Of a stretch of 64,000 bases of DNA, positions 8,498-16,263 are shown piece by piece. A program made the position numbers and the translations under genes. The notes below the pieces were generated by a model. That model ran no database searches and had not been told where the DNA came from. It saw only the letters and a list, made by a program, of their open reading frames with translations. Source of the stretch: Oscillospiraceae bacterium (lineage in GTDB: Bacteria > Bacillota > Clostridia > Oscillospirales > Ruminococcaceae); the NCBI GenBank assembly GCA_003512525.1, contig DOQG01000058.1, positions 1 to 64,000 of the forward strand, in the 5' to 3' direction. Each line of letters begins with the position of its first letter. Positions within the stretch are counted from its first letter, which is position 1.

Positions 8498-8902
8498 ATG
8501 AAAAAACTCGGTGTTATACGACTCATCGTCTGCATTGCGGCGATAATAATGGAACTTTTACCGCTCGGTGCGGTACTCAAATACGGATTGATGTCCGACA
8601 GCGGTCATTTGATTTTCCGCTTTGAGAATTACTCGTATTTCGATGTCACTCCGTTCGGATATGCAATGTTCAACTATATGATATGCGCTGTGATGACAAC
8701 TATTACGGCTATGCTTTCGCTCCTGTGGATATTCTTCGGCAAGAAGCGTCAGACACCTATTACGGTTTTAGCTTCGATAGCACTGGTAATGTCGCTCGTC
8801 CCGTACCTTACACAGGCATTCAATGTTTTTACTGTCATAATCTCAGCGCTTATAGCGGCGGTGCTTGCACTTTCGGTAATAATTCAGATAAAGCACGAGT
8901 AG
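8498..8902 (+). CDS. Small membrane protein of unknown function
   Basis: A 134-residue hydrophobic protein with about four membrane segments: residues 7-28, 58-80, 85-105 and 108-128. It ends in a charged tail IQIKHE. The extracytoplasmic loop after segment 1 is aromatic (FRFENYSYFD). I recognise no motif. AGGGTGAAATATT precedes ATG. It sits between the GH36 gene and a WYL regulator with short gaps (51 and 15 bases), so co-transcription is likely. Confidence 0.75.
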   Translation: MKKLGVIRLIVCIAAIIMELLPLGAVLKYGLMSDSGHLIFRFENYSYFDVTPFGYAMFNYMICAVMTTITAMLSLLWIFFGKKRQTPITVLASIALVMSLVPYLTQAFNVFTVIISALIAAVLALSVIIQIKHE

Positions 8903-8917
8903 GAAAGGAAGTGTATT

Positions 8918-9892
8918 ATGTCACGTTCTTCTAACCAAAAAGCAAAGCTGTTATATCTGGAAAAAATGTTCCGCGAGGAGTCGGACGAACAGCATCCGCT
9001 CACCGTAAAGAATATAATATCGGGACTTGACAGAGTCGGAATAAAAGCGGAGCGTAAAGCCATATATGACGATATAGAGCTTTTGCGCGAGGTAATGGAT
9101 ATGGATATCTGCTCCGACAAGGTAGGAAGCTATTATCTCGGGACTGACAGGTTTCAGTTTGAGGAGCTTCAACTGCTTGCCGATGCGGCGGCTTGCTCAA
9201 AGTTTATCACCGAGGATAAGTCAAGGGAGCTTGTCGATAAGATATCACACCTTACAAGTAACTATAAGGCGCGCGAGCTGCAAAGGAGCGTGATCGTCGC
9301 AAACCGTGTTAAAACCGAAAACCGCAAGATATACTATAACATCAACAAAATACACGAGGCGATAAAGCAGCAGAAAAAAATCACGTTCCACTACTTCAGG
9401 TATGACATAAAAAAGAAAAAAGTCTACAAGACTTCAGGCGGACGGTATGCTATGTCGCCGTATTCACTTGCGTGGGAAGATGAAAACTACTATTGCATAG
9501 GCTACTACGAAAAGTACGACAGTATATCAAACTTCCGTGTTGACCGTATGGAAGATGTTGAGGTTTCCGATGAGCCCGCAGTTCCCGCAAAAGGATTTGA
9601 TCTTGCGGAATATACCCGCAGGATATTCGGTATGTTTGCAGGAAGCGAAACCGTACGGGCTAAACTCAGCTTTGACAATTCGCTCACAAGCGTTGTGATG
9701 GATAAGTTCGGCTCGGATATCACTATGCATAAGCTCGATGAAAGTCATTTTTACATATCAAAGGAAATAAACGTCAGCCCGACATTTTTCGGCTGGCTGT
9801 TCCAGCTCGGCGCAAACGTTGAGATACTTGAGCCGACTGCATTGAGAAAAGAATTTATCGGCTATCTCGACAAGGTAAGAAATCTGTACTGA
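8918..9892 (+). CDS. WYL-domain transcriptional regulator
   Basis: A 324-residue regulator. The N-terminal winged helix (about 5-75) reads KAKLLYLEKMFRE..LTVKNIISGLDRVGIKAERKAIYDDIELL, the DeoR-like fold typical of WYL proteins. The WYL domain (about 140-210) includes ITFHYFRYD, MSPYSLAWEDENYYCIGYYEKYD and NFRVDRMEDVEV. The C-terminal extension (WCX) ends near residue 320. WYL domains bind small ligands or nucleic acid; the ligand is unknown. AGGAAAGGAAG lies before ATG. Confidence 0.9.
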   Translation: MSRSSNQKAKLLYLEKMFREESDEQHPLTVKNIISGLDRVGIKAERKAIYDDIELLREVMDMDICSDKVGSYYLGTDRFQFEELQLLADAAACSKFITEDKSRELVDKISHLTSNYKARELQRSVIVANRVKTENRKIYYNINKIHEAIKQQKKITFHYFRYDIKKKKVYKTSGGRYAMSPYSLAWEDENYYCIGYYEKYDSISNFRVDRMEDVEVSDEPAVPAKGFDLAEYTRRIFGMFAGSETVRAKLSFDNSLTSVVMDKFGSDITMHKLDESHFYISKEINVSPTFFGWLFQLGANVEILEPTALRKEFIGYLDKVRNLY

Positions 9893-9918
9893 ACCGATAT
9901 TGAGAAAGATGTATTTGT

Positions 9919-11037
9919 ATGGCAAGGATAAGATCCGTATTTACGAAAATTCCAAAGTGGCTGTATTACACAGTGCCGGCATTTGCTGTGTCGCTGATAC
10001 TTATACTGCTTGCAAAAAATACGGGCGGCTTTGCCGAATGGTACAGTACAAATATATATCCGTTTTTTGTAGGCACTGTCGGGCGGCTCTCTTCACTGTT
10101 GCCGTTCTCGCTGTGTGAGATACTGCTTTACACGGTGATCATACTCGCCGCTGTCGGTGCGGTATTTACCGTTGTCAGATTTATCAAAGGCAAGGGCAAG
10201 CGAAAACAGCTGATGATGAATGTGCTTGCCGTTGTGCTGAACTTTGCTGTCAGCGTGTTCTTTGTATTTACGCTTTTCTGCGGCATAAACTACAACAGAA
10301 CTCCGTTTTCGGCAGTCAGCGGATTTACCGTTGAAACCTACACGGCGCAGGAGCTTGCCGACCTATGTGTATATATTCTTAAAAACGCAAATGACGCGGC
10401 GCAGAAGATAGAAACAGATGAAACGCTGACGGTAGAGCTTGACGGCAAAATAGATCTTGACGAAGAATGCAAAAAGGCAATGGACCTGCTCGGCGAAAGG
10501 TACGGTAGCCTGTCAGGATTTTATCCGAACGCAAAGGCGGTGATCGCGTCCGAGGGTATGTCATATATGAAAATACTCGGAATGTACACACCGTTTACGA
10601 TAGAAGCCAACTACAATGTGAATGCGCCGGACTTTGCAAAGCCGTTTACAGTATGTCACGAGCTGTCGCATTTAAAGGGCTTTATGCGTGAGGACGAGGC
10701 GAATTTTATCGCTTATCTTGCGTGTACAGGCTCGGATAACATTTATCTGCAATATGCAGGCTGGGTATATGCTTTTATCTATGCCGGGAATGCGCTTTAT
10801 TCGGCGGCAGGAGCAGATATCTACTATGAGCTTATGAGCTATGCGGACGAAAAGATAATAGCAGAGCTGAGAGCCGACAGAGCATACTGGAAGCGGTACG
10901 AAACACCCGTTGCCGCAGTCGCGACAAGCGTCAATGATACTTATCTCAAATCGCAGGGACAGTCGGACGGAAAGAAGTCATACGGCAGGTTTGTCGACCT
11001 GATGATAAGCTACGAAAAAATGCAGGCAAGCGAATAA
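9919..11037 (+). CDS. DUF3810-family membrane metalloprotease-like protein
   Basis: A 372-residue protein. Three membrane segments lie at about 13-32, 62-83 and 100-122, then a large domain. The zinc-binding signature CHELSHLKGFMREDEANFIAYLAC (around residues 242-265) contains HExxH and a downstream EDEAN that can supply the third ligand, as in gluzincin peptidases. The family is annotated as DUF3810, substrates unknown. The region AGWVYAFIYAGNALY follows. It is close behind the WYL regulator (26 bases). Confidence 0.85.
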   Translation: MARIRSVFTKIPKWLYYTVPAFAVSLILILLAKNTGGFAEWYSTNIYPFFVGTVGRLSSLLPFSLCEILLYTVIILAAVGAVFTVVRFIKGKGKRKQLMMNVLAVVLNFAVSVFFVFTLFCGINYNRTPFSAVSGFTVETYTAQELADLCVYILKNANDAAQKIETDETLTVELDGKIDLDEECKKAMDLLGERYGSLSGFYPNAKAVIASEGMSYMKILGMYTPFTIEANYNVNAPDFAKPFTVCHELSHLKGFMREDEANFIAYLACTGSDNIYLQYAGWVYAFIYAGNALYSAAGADIYYELMSYADEKIIAELRADRAYWKRYETPVAAVATSVNDTYLKSQGQSDGKKSYGRFVDLMISYEKMQASE

Positions 11038-11069
11038 AACGCTCTACAGCGTTATAAATATAATTATCA

Positions 11070-11148
11070 TTTATTCCCGACCGTTACGCAAAGCTGAGGA
11101 AAGCACCTTGTTTTCGCAAGGTCGGAATTTGGGGCGGCACATTGCCGC
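11070..11148 (+). repeat. Inverted-end intergenic repeat, copy A
   Basis: Starts TTTATTCCCGACCGTT, has a variable interior, then AAGGTCGGAATTTGGGGCGGC and a small hairpin GCGGCACATTGCCGC. The outer arms CGACC and GGTCG pair. Same family as 15267-15345, 15402-15480, 56479-56554, 63013-63089 and 63150-63226. Confidence 0.75.
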
Positions 11149-11169
11149 TGATATTGGAGTAATCAACTT

Positions 11170-12252
11170 ATGGCAAATAAGAAATTGTACAAGAAAGAAA
11201 GATTTACGGGATGTATGGCAGGCGCTGCCGCGGGCGATGCGCTCGGCTCGCCCGTAAAGGTGATAACGCGCAGTCAGATAAAAGACATATACGGCAGGAA
11301 GGGCATACTTAAGCTAAGTCCGGAAAAGCATCAGAAGTACGCCCGCGTATCGGACGAAACGCAGACTATGCTCTTCACCGCTCACGGTATACTGTGGGCA
11401 GATGCGGCAGGACTGAGAACGAACGAAGCTGCCCCGGCGGACTATGTTTTCCTTGCGCTTCAGCAGTGGCTGTACACTCAGACCGGTGGTACAGCATCGG
11501 TGGAGCTGCAGTGGATACTTGACGAAAAGGAAACCGGATTTCCGTGCGATCTGCTGGGCGTTCCCGCTCTTGCAAAAAAGCGCAACCCGACAAAACAACT
11601 GGTACAAACCATTGCCGGCATAAAGTCTGAACACACATACGGCAGAGTAGGACGACCAATAAACGCCAATAAGCTGTTCGACTGTCTGCCGAGAGCTATT
11701 CCGACAGGATTGTATTTTTACAGTGATCCCATGCGCGCGTTTTCTGCGGGCTGTGACCTCGGAGCAATAACACATTCTCACCCGACTGCTTATCTTGCAA
11801 CAGGCTGTCTTTCCTCGATCATCGCATTTATCTGCAAGGGAAATTCGATCGAGCAGTCGGTCCTTGATACGATGAAGATACTCAAAGGCTATGACGGCTT
11901 TGAGGATTGCTTTGCGGCGCTTGACAAGGCGCTTGCATTACTTGATGAGAACACATCTCCGCTTACCGATGTTGCCGAGCTCGGAAACGGCAGTACGGCG
12001 GACTCCGCCCTTGCTATCGGCGTGTACTGCGCTTGTGTGCATTATGACTATCTCAGCGCGGTACAGCTTGCGGCAAACCAGGACGGTATCAGCGATATAT
12101 GCGCGTTTATCGCAGGTGCTCTGAAAGGCGCACTGCTCGGATATTCCGAGATCCCCTCGGGCTTTGTAAAGAAATTACAGTTCGCGGATATGGTAAAGGA
12201 CTATGCCGCAAGGCTGACAAAAGCCGCTCCGAAAGGCTTTATGAATAAATAA
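11170..12252 (+). CDS. ADP-ribosylglycohydrolase family protein (DraG/ARH fold)
   Basis: A 360-residue all-helical hydrolase expected to remove ADP-ribose from proteins or a related nucleotide adduct. Visible motifs are GCMAGAAAGDALGSPV (residues 13-28), VSDETQTMLFTAHG (the usual xDDTxM metal motif, here with Glu), ITHSHPTAYLATGC and NQDGISDICAFIAGALKGALLG. The last normally reads DxDTxxAIxGxLxGA; here Thr is replaced by Ile. One or two magnesium ligands are therefore unusual, so activity is uncertain. No obvious ADP-ribosyltransferase partner lies nearby. Confidence 0.85.
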   Translation: MANKKLYKKERFTGCMAGAAAGDALGSPVKVITRSQIKDIYGRKGILKLSPEKHQKYARVSDETQTMLFTAHGILWADAAGLRTNEAAPADYVFLALQQWLYTQTGGTASVELQWILDEKETGFPCDLLGVPALAKKRNPTKQLVQTIAGIKSEHTYGRVGRPINANKLFDCLPRAIPTGLYFYSDPMRAFSAGCDLGAITHSHPTAYLATGCLSSIIAFICKGNSIEQSVLDTMKILKGYDGFEDCFAALDKALALLDENTSPLTDVAELGNGSTADSALAIGVYCACVHYDYLSAVQLAANQDGISDICAFIAGALKGALLGYSEIPSGFVKKLQFADMVKDYAARLTKAAPKGFMNK

Positions 12253-12269
12253 GGAAGCGATTTTCAAGA

Positions 12270-13625
12270 ATGGTCACAGATATGACTAACGGCAGGACCT
12301 TTTCGGTTCTGCTGAAATTTTCCCTCCCGATGCTGCTCAGTGTTGCATTTCAGCAGCTGTACAACATCGTTGACAGCGTAATAGCCGGCAACTTTGTAAG
12401 CGATATGGCGCTCGGCGCGATAGGCGCAAGCTACCCCGTGACAATGATATTTATGGCGGTGGCGACAGGCGGAAGCGTGGGAGCGTCGGTCGTTGTTGCG
12501 CGGCTGTTCGGCTCAAAAGACTATACATATATGAAGACGGCGATAAACACGGCGCTGGTTTCGTTCGCGGTTATAGCGGCGGCACTTACCGTTATAGGCT
12601 GTGTCCTGTGCTCACCTATGCTGACACTTCTCGGAACGCCGGAGGATATATTTGCGGACAGCGACATATATCTCAGGGTGTATGTTCTGGGGCTTTTATT
12701 CCTGTTTATCTACAATGCGTGCAACGGCATATTCACGGCTCTCGGCGACTCTAAAACACCGTTGTTTTTCCTGATAGCGTCATCGCTCGGAAATATCGGG
12801 CTGGATCTGCTCTTTGTAATAGTATTTCAGATGGGCGTTGCGGGTGTTGCGTGGGCTACGTTTGCCGCTCAGGGCGCGGCAGGTGCGGCGGCTTTCTTTG
12901 TGCTTTTAAGACGTGTGGAAACAATACAGTCGGATACTCCCGAAAAGCCGAAAATATTTTCTTCGGAAGCGCTTAAACAGATAAGTCGTATTTCGATACC
13001 GTCAATATTGCAAAGCAGCTTTGTATCGGTGGGAAACCTGTTTGTGCAGAGCCTTGTCAACAGCTTCGGCTCATCGGTCATCGGCGGCTATGCGTCAGCT
13101 ATCAAGCTTAATACTTTTGCCATAACCTGTTTTTCAACGCTTTCAAACAGCGTGTCGAATTTTTGTGCACAGAACATAGGCGCTAACAAGACCGACCGTG
13201 TGAAAACCGGCGTAAAGTCTGGTATGCTGATGTGTCTTGTGATAGCAGTGCCGTTTGCGGTTTGTTATATTTTGTTCGGAGGAACGCTTGTAAACCTGTT
13301 CGCAACGCAGGCTAACGCCGAGATAATAGCAACCGGCGGTAAGTTCCTGACTATCGTTTCACCGTTCTACTTCTTTGTATGCATAAAGATAGTAATTGAC
13401 GGCGGTGTGAGAGGCTGTGGCGTTATGACACCGTTTATGATAAGTACTTGCCTTGATCTTGCATTGCGTGTAGTGTTTGCGTACATTCTTGCTCCGTTCT
13501 TCGGCTCGGACGGCATATGGCTGTCGTGGCCTGTGGGCTGGGTGCTTGCGCTGATCGTGGATCTGTTTTTCTACAACCGTTATATCCGCAAAGGCAAAGC
13601 TTTTACGGTGAGCGGCGCATTTTGA
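12270..13625 (+). CDS. MATE-family multidrug/sodium efflux transporter
   Basis: A 451-residue membrane protein with about 12 helices in two homologous halves. The start MTNGRTFSVLLKFSLPMLLSVAFQQLYNIVDSVIAGNFV is characteristic, with GAIGASYPVTMIFMAVATGGSVGASVVVARLFG and, in the second half, SVGNLFVQSLVNSFGSSVIGGYASAIKLNTFA. It would export cationic compounds using an ion gradient. It begins 18 bases after the ADP-ribosylglycohydrolase gene, so they may share a transcript. Confidence 0.93.
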   Translation: MVTDMTNGRTFSVLLKFSLPMLLSVAFQQLYNIVDSVIAGNFVSDMALGAIGASYPVTMIFMAVATGGSVGASVVVARLFGSKDYTYMKTAINTALVSFAVIAAALTVIGCVLCSPMLTLLGTPEDIFADSDIYLRVYVLGLLFLFIYNACNGIFTALGDSKTPLFFLIASSLGNIGLDLLFVIVFQMGVAGVAWATFAAQGAAGAAAFFVLLRRVETIQSDTPEKPKIFSSEALKQISRISIPSILQSSFVSVGNLFVQSLVNSFGSSVIGGYASAIKLNTFAITCFSTLSNSVSNFCAQNIGANKTDRVKTGVKSGMLMCLVIAVPFAVCYILFGGTLVNLFATQANAEIIATGGKFLTIVSPFYFFVCIKIVIDGGVRGCGVMTPFMISTCLDLALRVVFAYILAPFFGSDGIWLSWPVGWVLALIVDLFFYNRYIRKGKAFTVSGAF

Positions 13626-13654
13626 TTTTACATTGATTTGATATCAACGGAGCT

Positions 13655-13736
13655 GTGACAAAACCCCAAAAAAGAAAAAGTGAGCCGAAGCGCAAATAAT
13701 AGTGCGCTCGGCTCGCTTTTTTCAGTTTGTGTCACA
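13655..13736. repeat. Nested-palindrome repeat, likely bidirectional terminator
   Basis: GTGACA..TGTCAC outer arms enclose AAAAAGTGAGCCGAAGCGCA / GTGCGCTCGGCTCGCTTTTTT. It ends the MATE gene (30 bases away) and is the short form of the repeat at 1-221 and 35009-35224. Confidence 0.75.
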
Positions 13737-13748
13737 ACCCCTTTAATT

Positions 13749-13937
13749 TTAACGAATGATGAATAATACGGTGACCGCCATCGGTAACAGACAAAAAAGG
13801 AATCGTGCCCGGCGATGGATTAAGTAAAGCATCATAGCGATAGCGTAAATTATAATAATCGAGGCGGCAGTAACTTTATCAAATAAGTGCGCATATTCTT
13901 GCTTTTCTACATAATGACCAAAACCTATGATGCTCAT
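13749..13937 (-). CDS. Possible small membrane protein
   Basis: A 62-residue frame with two hydrophobic segments (AASIIIIYAIAMMLYLI at 25-41 and FLFCLLPMAVTVLFII at 46-61) joined by HRRAR. There is no clear ribosome site upstream of ATG. It may be a real two-helix protein or a remnant of one. The rest of 13740-14389 holds no other convincing gene. Confidence 0.33.
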   Translation of the reverse strand: MSIIGFGHYVEKQEYAHLFDKVTAASIIIIYAIAMMLYLIHRRARFLFCLLPMAVTVLFIIR

Positions 13938-14208
13938 AGACTTTATTACGGTCGTTTTGACGGTGATGTAATTTACTGTAAATTCATCGTGATAAAGCGT
14001 TTGTGGAATTTACACAAAAACAAACTGAAAGGTTTATGTAAAGAACCTATATTAAACAAAAAATGTTGAAAACTCGGTTGAAACTGTTGAATTGCAACTG
14101 TGCCCGGCGGAATATACAATAGGTATTGTAATAATACTTGTATGTACTTGCACAAGGGCAGTCTGCCAGACTTAAAGTTCGTGTTTAAAACGAACTGCAA
14201 ATTTATTA

Positions 14209-14295
14209 TCCCTATCCCCAAACCCCTTTCCCCCGGAAAGGGGCTGAGTGTGGGGCTGCCGCCCTCACCCCGCTTGGGGCTACGCCCCAAACCCC
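14209..14295. repeat. GC-rich intergenic repeat, short copy
   Basis: TCCCTATCCCCAAACCCC..GGAAAGGGGCTGAGTGTGGGGCTGCCGCCC..GGGGCTACGCCCC. The same modules appear inverted at 21427-21584, where about 65 extra bases interrupt them. Confidence 0.75.
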
Positions 14296-14389
14296 ATTAA
14301 ATAACAATAGAAATTATCATTTCGTAGTCTGGACAAATGCGCTTAGCAAAGTAAAACAATAATACCTGACAGGAAAGGAAGCTTTAACA

Positions 14390-15265
14390 ATGTCAAACGA
14401 AAGATATGAACTCAACAAGAACCTCGCTCAGATGTTAAAGGGCGGAGTAATAATGGACGTTACAACTCCCGAGCAGGCGAGAATAGCGCAGGAGGCAGGC
14501 GCTTGTGCGGTAATGGCGCTCGAGCGTATCCCCGCAGATATCCGTGCCGCAGGCGGTGTTGCAAGAATGAGCGACCCCGCAATGATAAAGGGTATCCAGA
14601 ACGCGGTTACGATTCCCGTAATGGCTAAGTGCCGTATCGGTCATTTTGCTGAAGCACAGATACTCGAAGCTATTGAGATCGACTATATCGATGAGAGTGA
14701 AGTCCTTTCACCTGCAGATGATAAGTACCACATCGACAAGACGAAATTCAACGTGCCTTTCGTATGCGGCGCTAAGGACTTAGGCGAGGCGCTCCGCCGT
14801 ATATCTGAGGGTGCGTCTATGATACGAACAAAGGGCGAACCCGGTACAGGTGACGTTGTACAGGCTGTAAGACATATGAGAATGATGCAGCAGGAGATCC
14901 GCAGGCTGACATCTATGTCAACGGACGAGCTTTACCAGGCGGCAAAGGACTTACAGGTCGACTATGAGCTTGTAAAGTATGTAGCGAAAAACGGCAAGCT
15001 CCCCGTTGTAAACTTCGCCGCAGGTGGCGTTGCAACTCCTGCCGATGCCGCACTTATGATGCAGCTCGGTGCTGAGGGCGTATTTGTAGGAAGCGGTATC
15101 TTCAAGTCGGGCAACCCCGCAAAGAGAGCCGCAGCTATCGTAAAGGCTGTAACAAACTACACAGATGCCAAGATGATTGCAGAGCTTTCCGAAGACCTCG
15201 GCGAAGCTATGGTCGGCATAAACGAACAGGAGATCGCCCTCCTCATGGCAGAACGCGGCAAATAA
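14390..15265 (+). CDS. pdxS: Pyridoxal 5'-phosphate synthase, synthase subunit
   Basis: A 291-residue (beta/alpha)8 enzyme that makes PLP from ribose 5-phosphate, glyceraldehyde 3-phosphate and ammonia supplied by PdxT. Diagnostic segments are KGGVIMDVTTPEQARIAQEAGACAVMALER, VMAKCRIGHFAEAQILEAI, IDYIDESEVL, FVCGAKDLGEALRRI, MIRTKGEPGTG and NFAAGGVATPADAALMMQLGAEGVFVGSGIF. GGAAAGGAAG precedes the ATG. The stop is followed at once by two repeat copies before pdxT. Confidence 0.98.
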   Translation: MSNERYELNKNLAQMLKGGVIMDVTTPEQARIAQEAGACAVMALERIPADIRAAGGVARMSDPAMIKGIQNAVTIPVMAKCRIGHFAEAQILEAIEIDYIDESEVLSPADDKYHIDKTKFNVPFVCGAKDLGEALRRISEGASMIRTKGEPGTGDVVQAVRHMRMMQQEIRRLTSMSTDELYQAAKDLQVDYELVKYVAKNGKLPVVNFAAGGVATPADAALMMQLGAEGVFVGSGIFKSGNPAKRAAAIVKAVTNYTDAKMIAELSEDLGEAMVGINEQEIALLMAERGK

Positions 15266-15266
15266 G

Positions 15267-15345
15267 GCGGCAATGTGCCGCTTCAAATTCCGACCTTTTT
15301 AAAGGTCGGTGCGTTGCTAAGATCAGTGGGACGGTCGGGAATAAA
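15267..15345 (-). repeat. Inverted-end intergenic repeat, copy B
   Basis: Starts one base after the pdxS stop with GCGGCAATGTGCCGC, then AAATTCCGACC and, at the far end, GGTCGGGAATAAA. It reads in the opposite direction to copy A. Confidence 0.75.
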
Positions 15346-15401
15346 CGGTATTCCGGCTTATTACGGCTTATGGCGGGTCGCCGCTGACTATTCCGACCTT
15401 T

Positions 15402-15480
15402 GCGGCAATGTGCCGCCCCAAATTCCGCCTTTAAAAACGTTTGTAATATATATAGGCTTGCAAAACGGCGGATTTATAAA
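15402..15480 (-). repeat. Inverted-end intergenic repeat, copy C
   Basis: GCGGCAATGTGCCGC, AAATTCCGCC, variable core, then AACGGCGGATTTATAAA. Arms here are GCC/GGC rather than GACC/GGTC, so both sides changed together relative to copy B. Confidence 0.72.
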
Positions 15481-15553
15481 AAAGTGCTGAACAAAAAGAT
15501 AAAAAGGATTGCCGTAATACGGCATACTCTACTCAGCCGAAAGGACACAACTA

Positions 15554-16111
15554 ATGACAGTAGCAGTTCTCGCGCTTCAGGGCGCATTTGCAGAGCACGA
15601 AAAAATTCTCTCAAAGCTCGGCGCAGACAGCTTTGAGATACGTCAAAAAAAAGACCTTTATCGCAGCTTCGACCGCCTTATAATTCCCGGCGGCGAAAGC
15701 ACGGTGCAGGGAAAACTGCTCCGTGAGCTTGACCTATTTGACGGCATAAAGAGCCGTATCGAAAGCGGTATGCCTGTCTATGGCACCTGCGCAGGTCTTA
15801 TCCTGCTTGCAAAGTCGATTTCCAACGACAGCGCACAGCATTTACAGACAATGTCTATCGTTGCTAACCGTAACGCTTATGGCAGACAGCTCGGCAGTTT
15901 CCATACGGATGCACAGTTTGAGGGTATCGGAGAAATTCCTATGACGTTTATCCGCGCACCGTATATCGACAAGGCTTATGACGATGTGCAGGTTCTCTCG
16001 GAGGTGGACGGAAAAATAGTAGCCGCAAGACAGAAAAATCAGCTTGTGACAGCTTTTCACCCTGAGCTTGACGGAGATACAAGAGTGCATGAGTATTTTC
16101 TGTCGATGTGA
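15554..16111 (+). CDS. pdxT: Pyridoxal 5'-phosphate synthase, glutaminase subunit
   Basis: A 185-residue class-I glutamine amidotransferase that feeds ammonia to PdxS. Motifs: VAVLALQGAFAEHEKIL, IIPGGESTVQGKLL, VYGTCAGLILLAK (nucleophile Cys) and TAFHPELDGDTRVHEYFL (His and Glu of the triad). The length agrees with the family. It lies 288 bases after pdxS; the gap is filled by two repeats with hairpins, unusual because these genes are generally adjacent. Confidence 0.97.
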   Translation: MTVAVLALQGAFAEHEKILSKLGADSFEIRQKKDLYRSFDRLIIPGGESTVQGKLLRELDLFDGIKSRIESGMPVYGTCAGLILLAKSISNDSAQHLQTMSIVANRNAYGRQLGSFHTDAQFEGIGEIPMTFIRAPYIDKAYDDVQVLSEVDGKIVAARQKNQLVTAFHPELDGDTRVHEYFLSM

Positions 16112-16131
16112 TTATATAACTTGATATCGCG

Positions 16132-16165
16132 ATCCGCTGTTTTCAAACGGCGGATTTTTGTTTTT
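16132..16165 (+). terminator. Terminator of pdxT
   Basis: ATCCGCtGTTT/AAACgGCGGAT hairpin followed by TTTTGTTTTTT. Confidence 0.85.
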
Positions 16166-16199
16166 TCCGCAATATTCAAAGCGTAACATTCTATCTGCT

Positions 16200-16236
16200 G
16201 AAAAATCGGGCATCGATTTTCACACCGATGCCCGAT
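16200..16236 (-). terminator. Terminator of the LRR protein gene
   Basis: ATCGGGCATCG/CGATGCCCGAT stem; on the minus strand a TTTTTC run follows. Confidence 0.8.
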
Positions 16237-16263
16237 CATAACTGTTGATTTTTCTAAAAGCCA

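Noticed and set aside
13887..14300. Short plus-strand frames of 60 and 66 codons
   Set aside because: No ribosome site, and the second is made from the GC-rich repeat.
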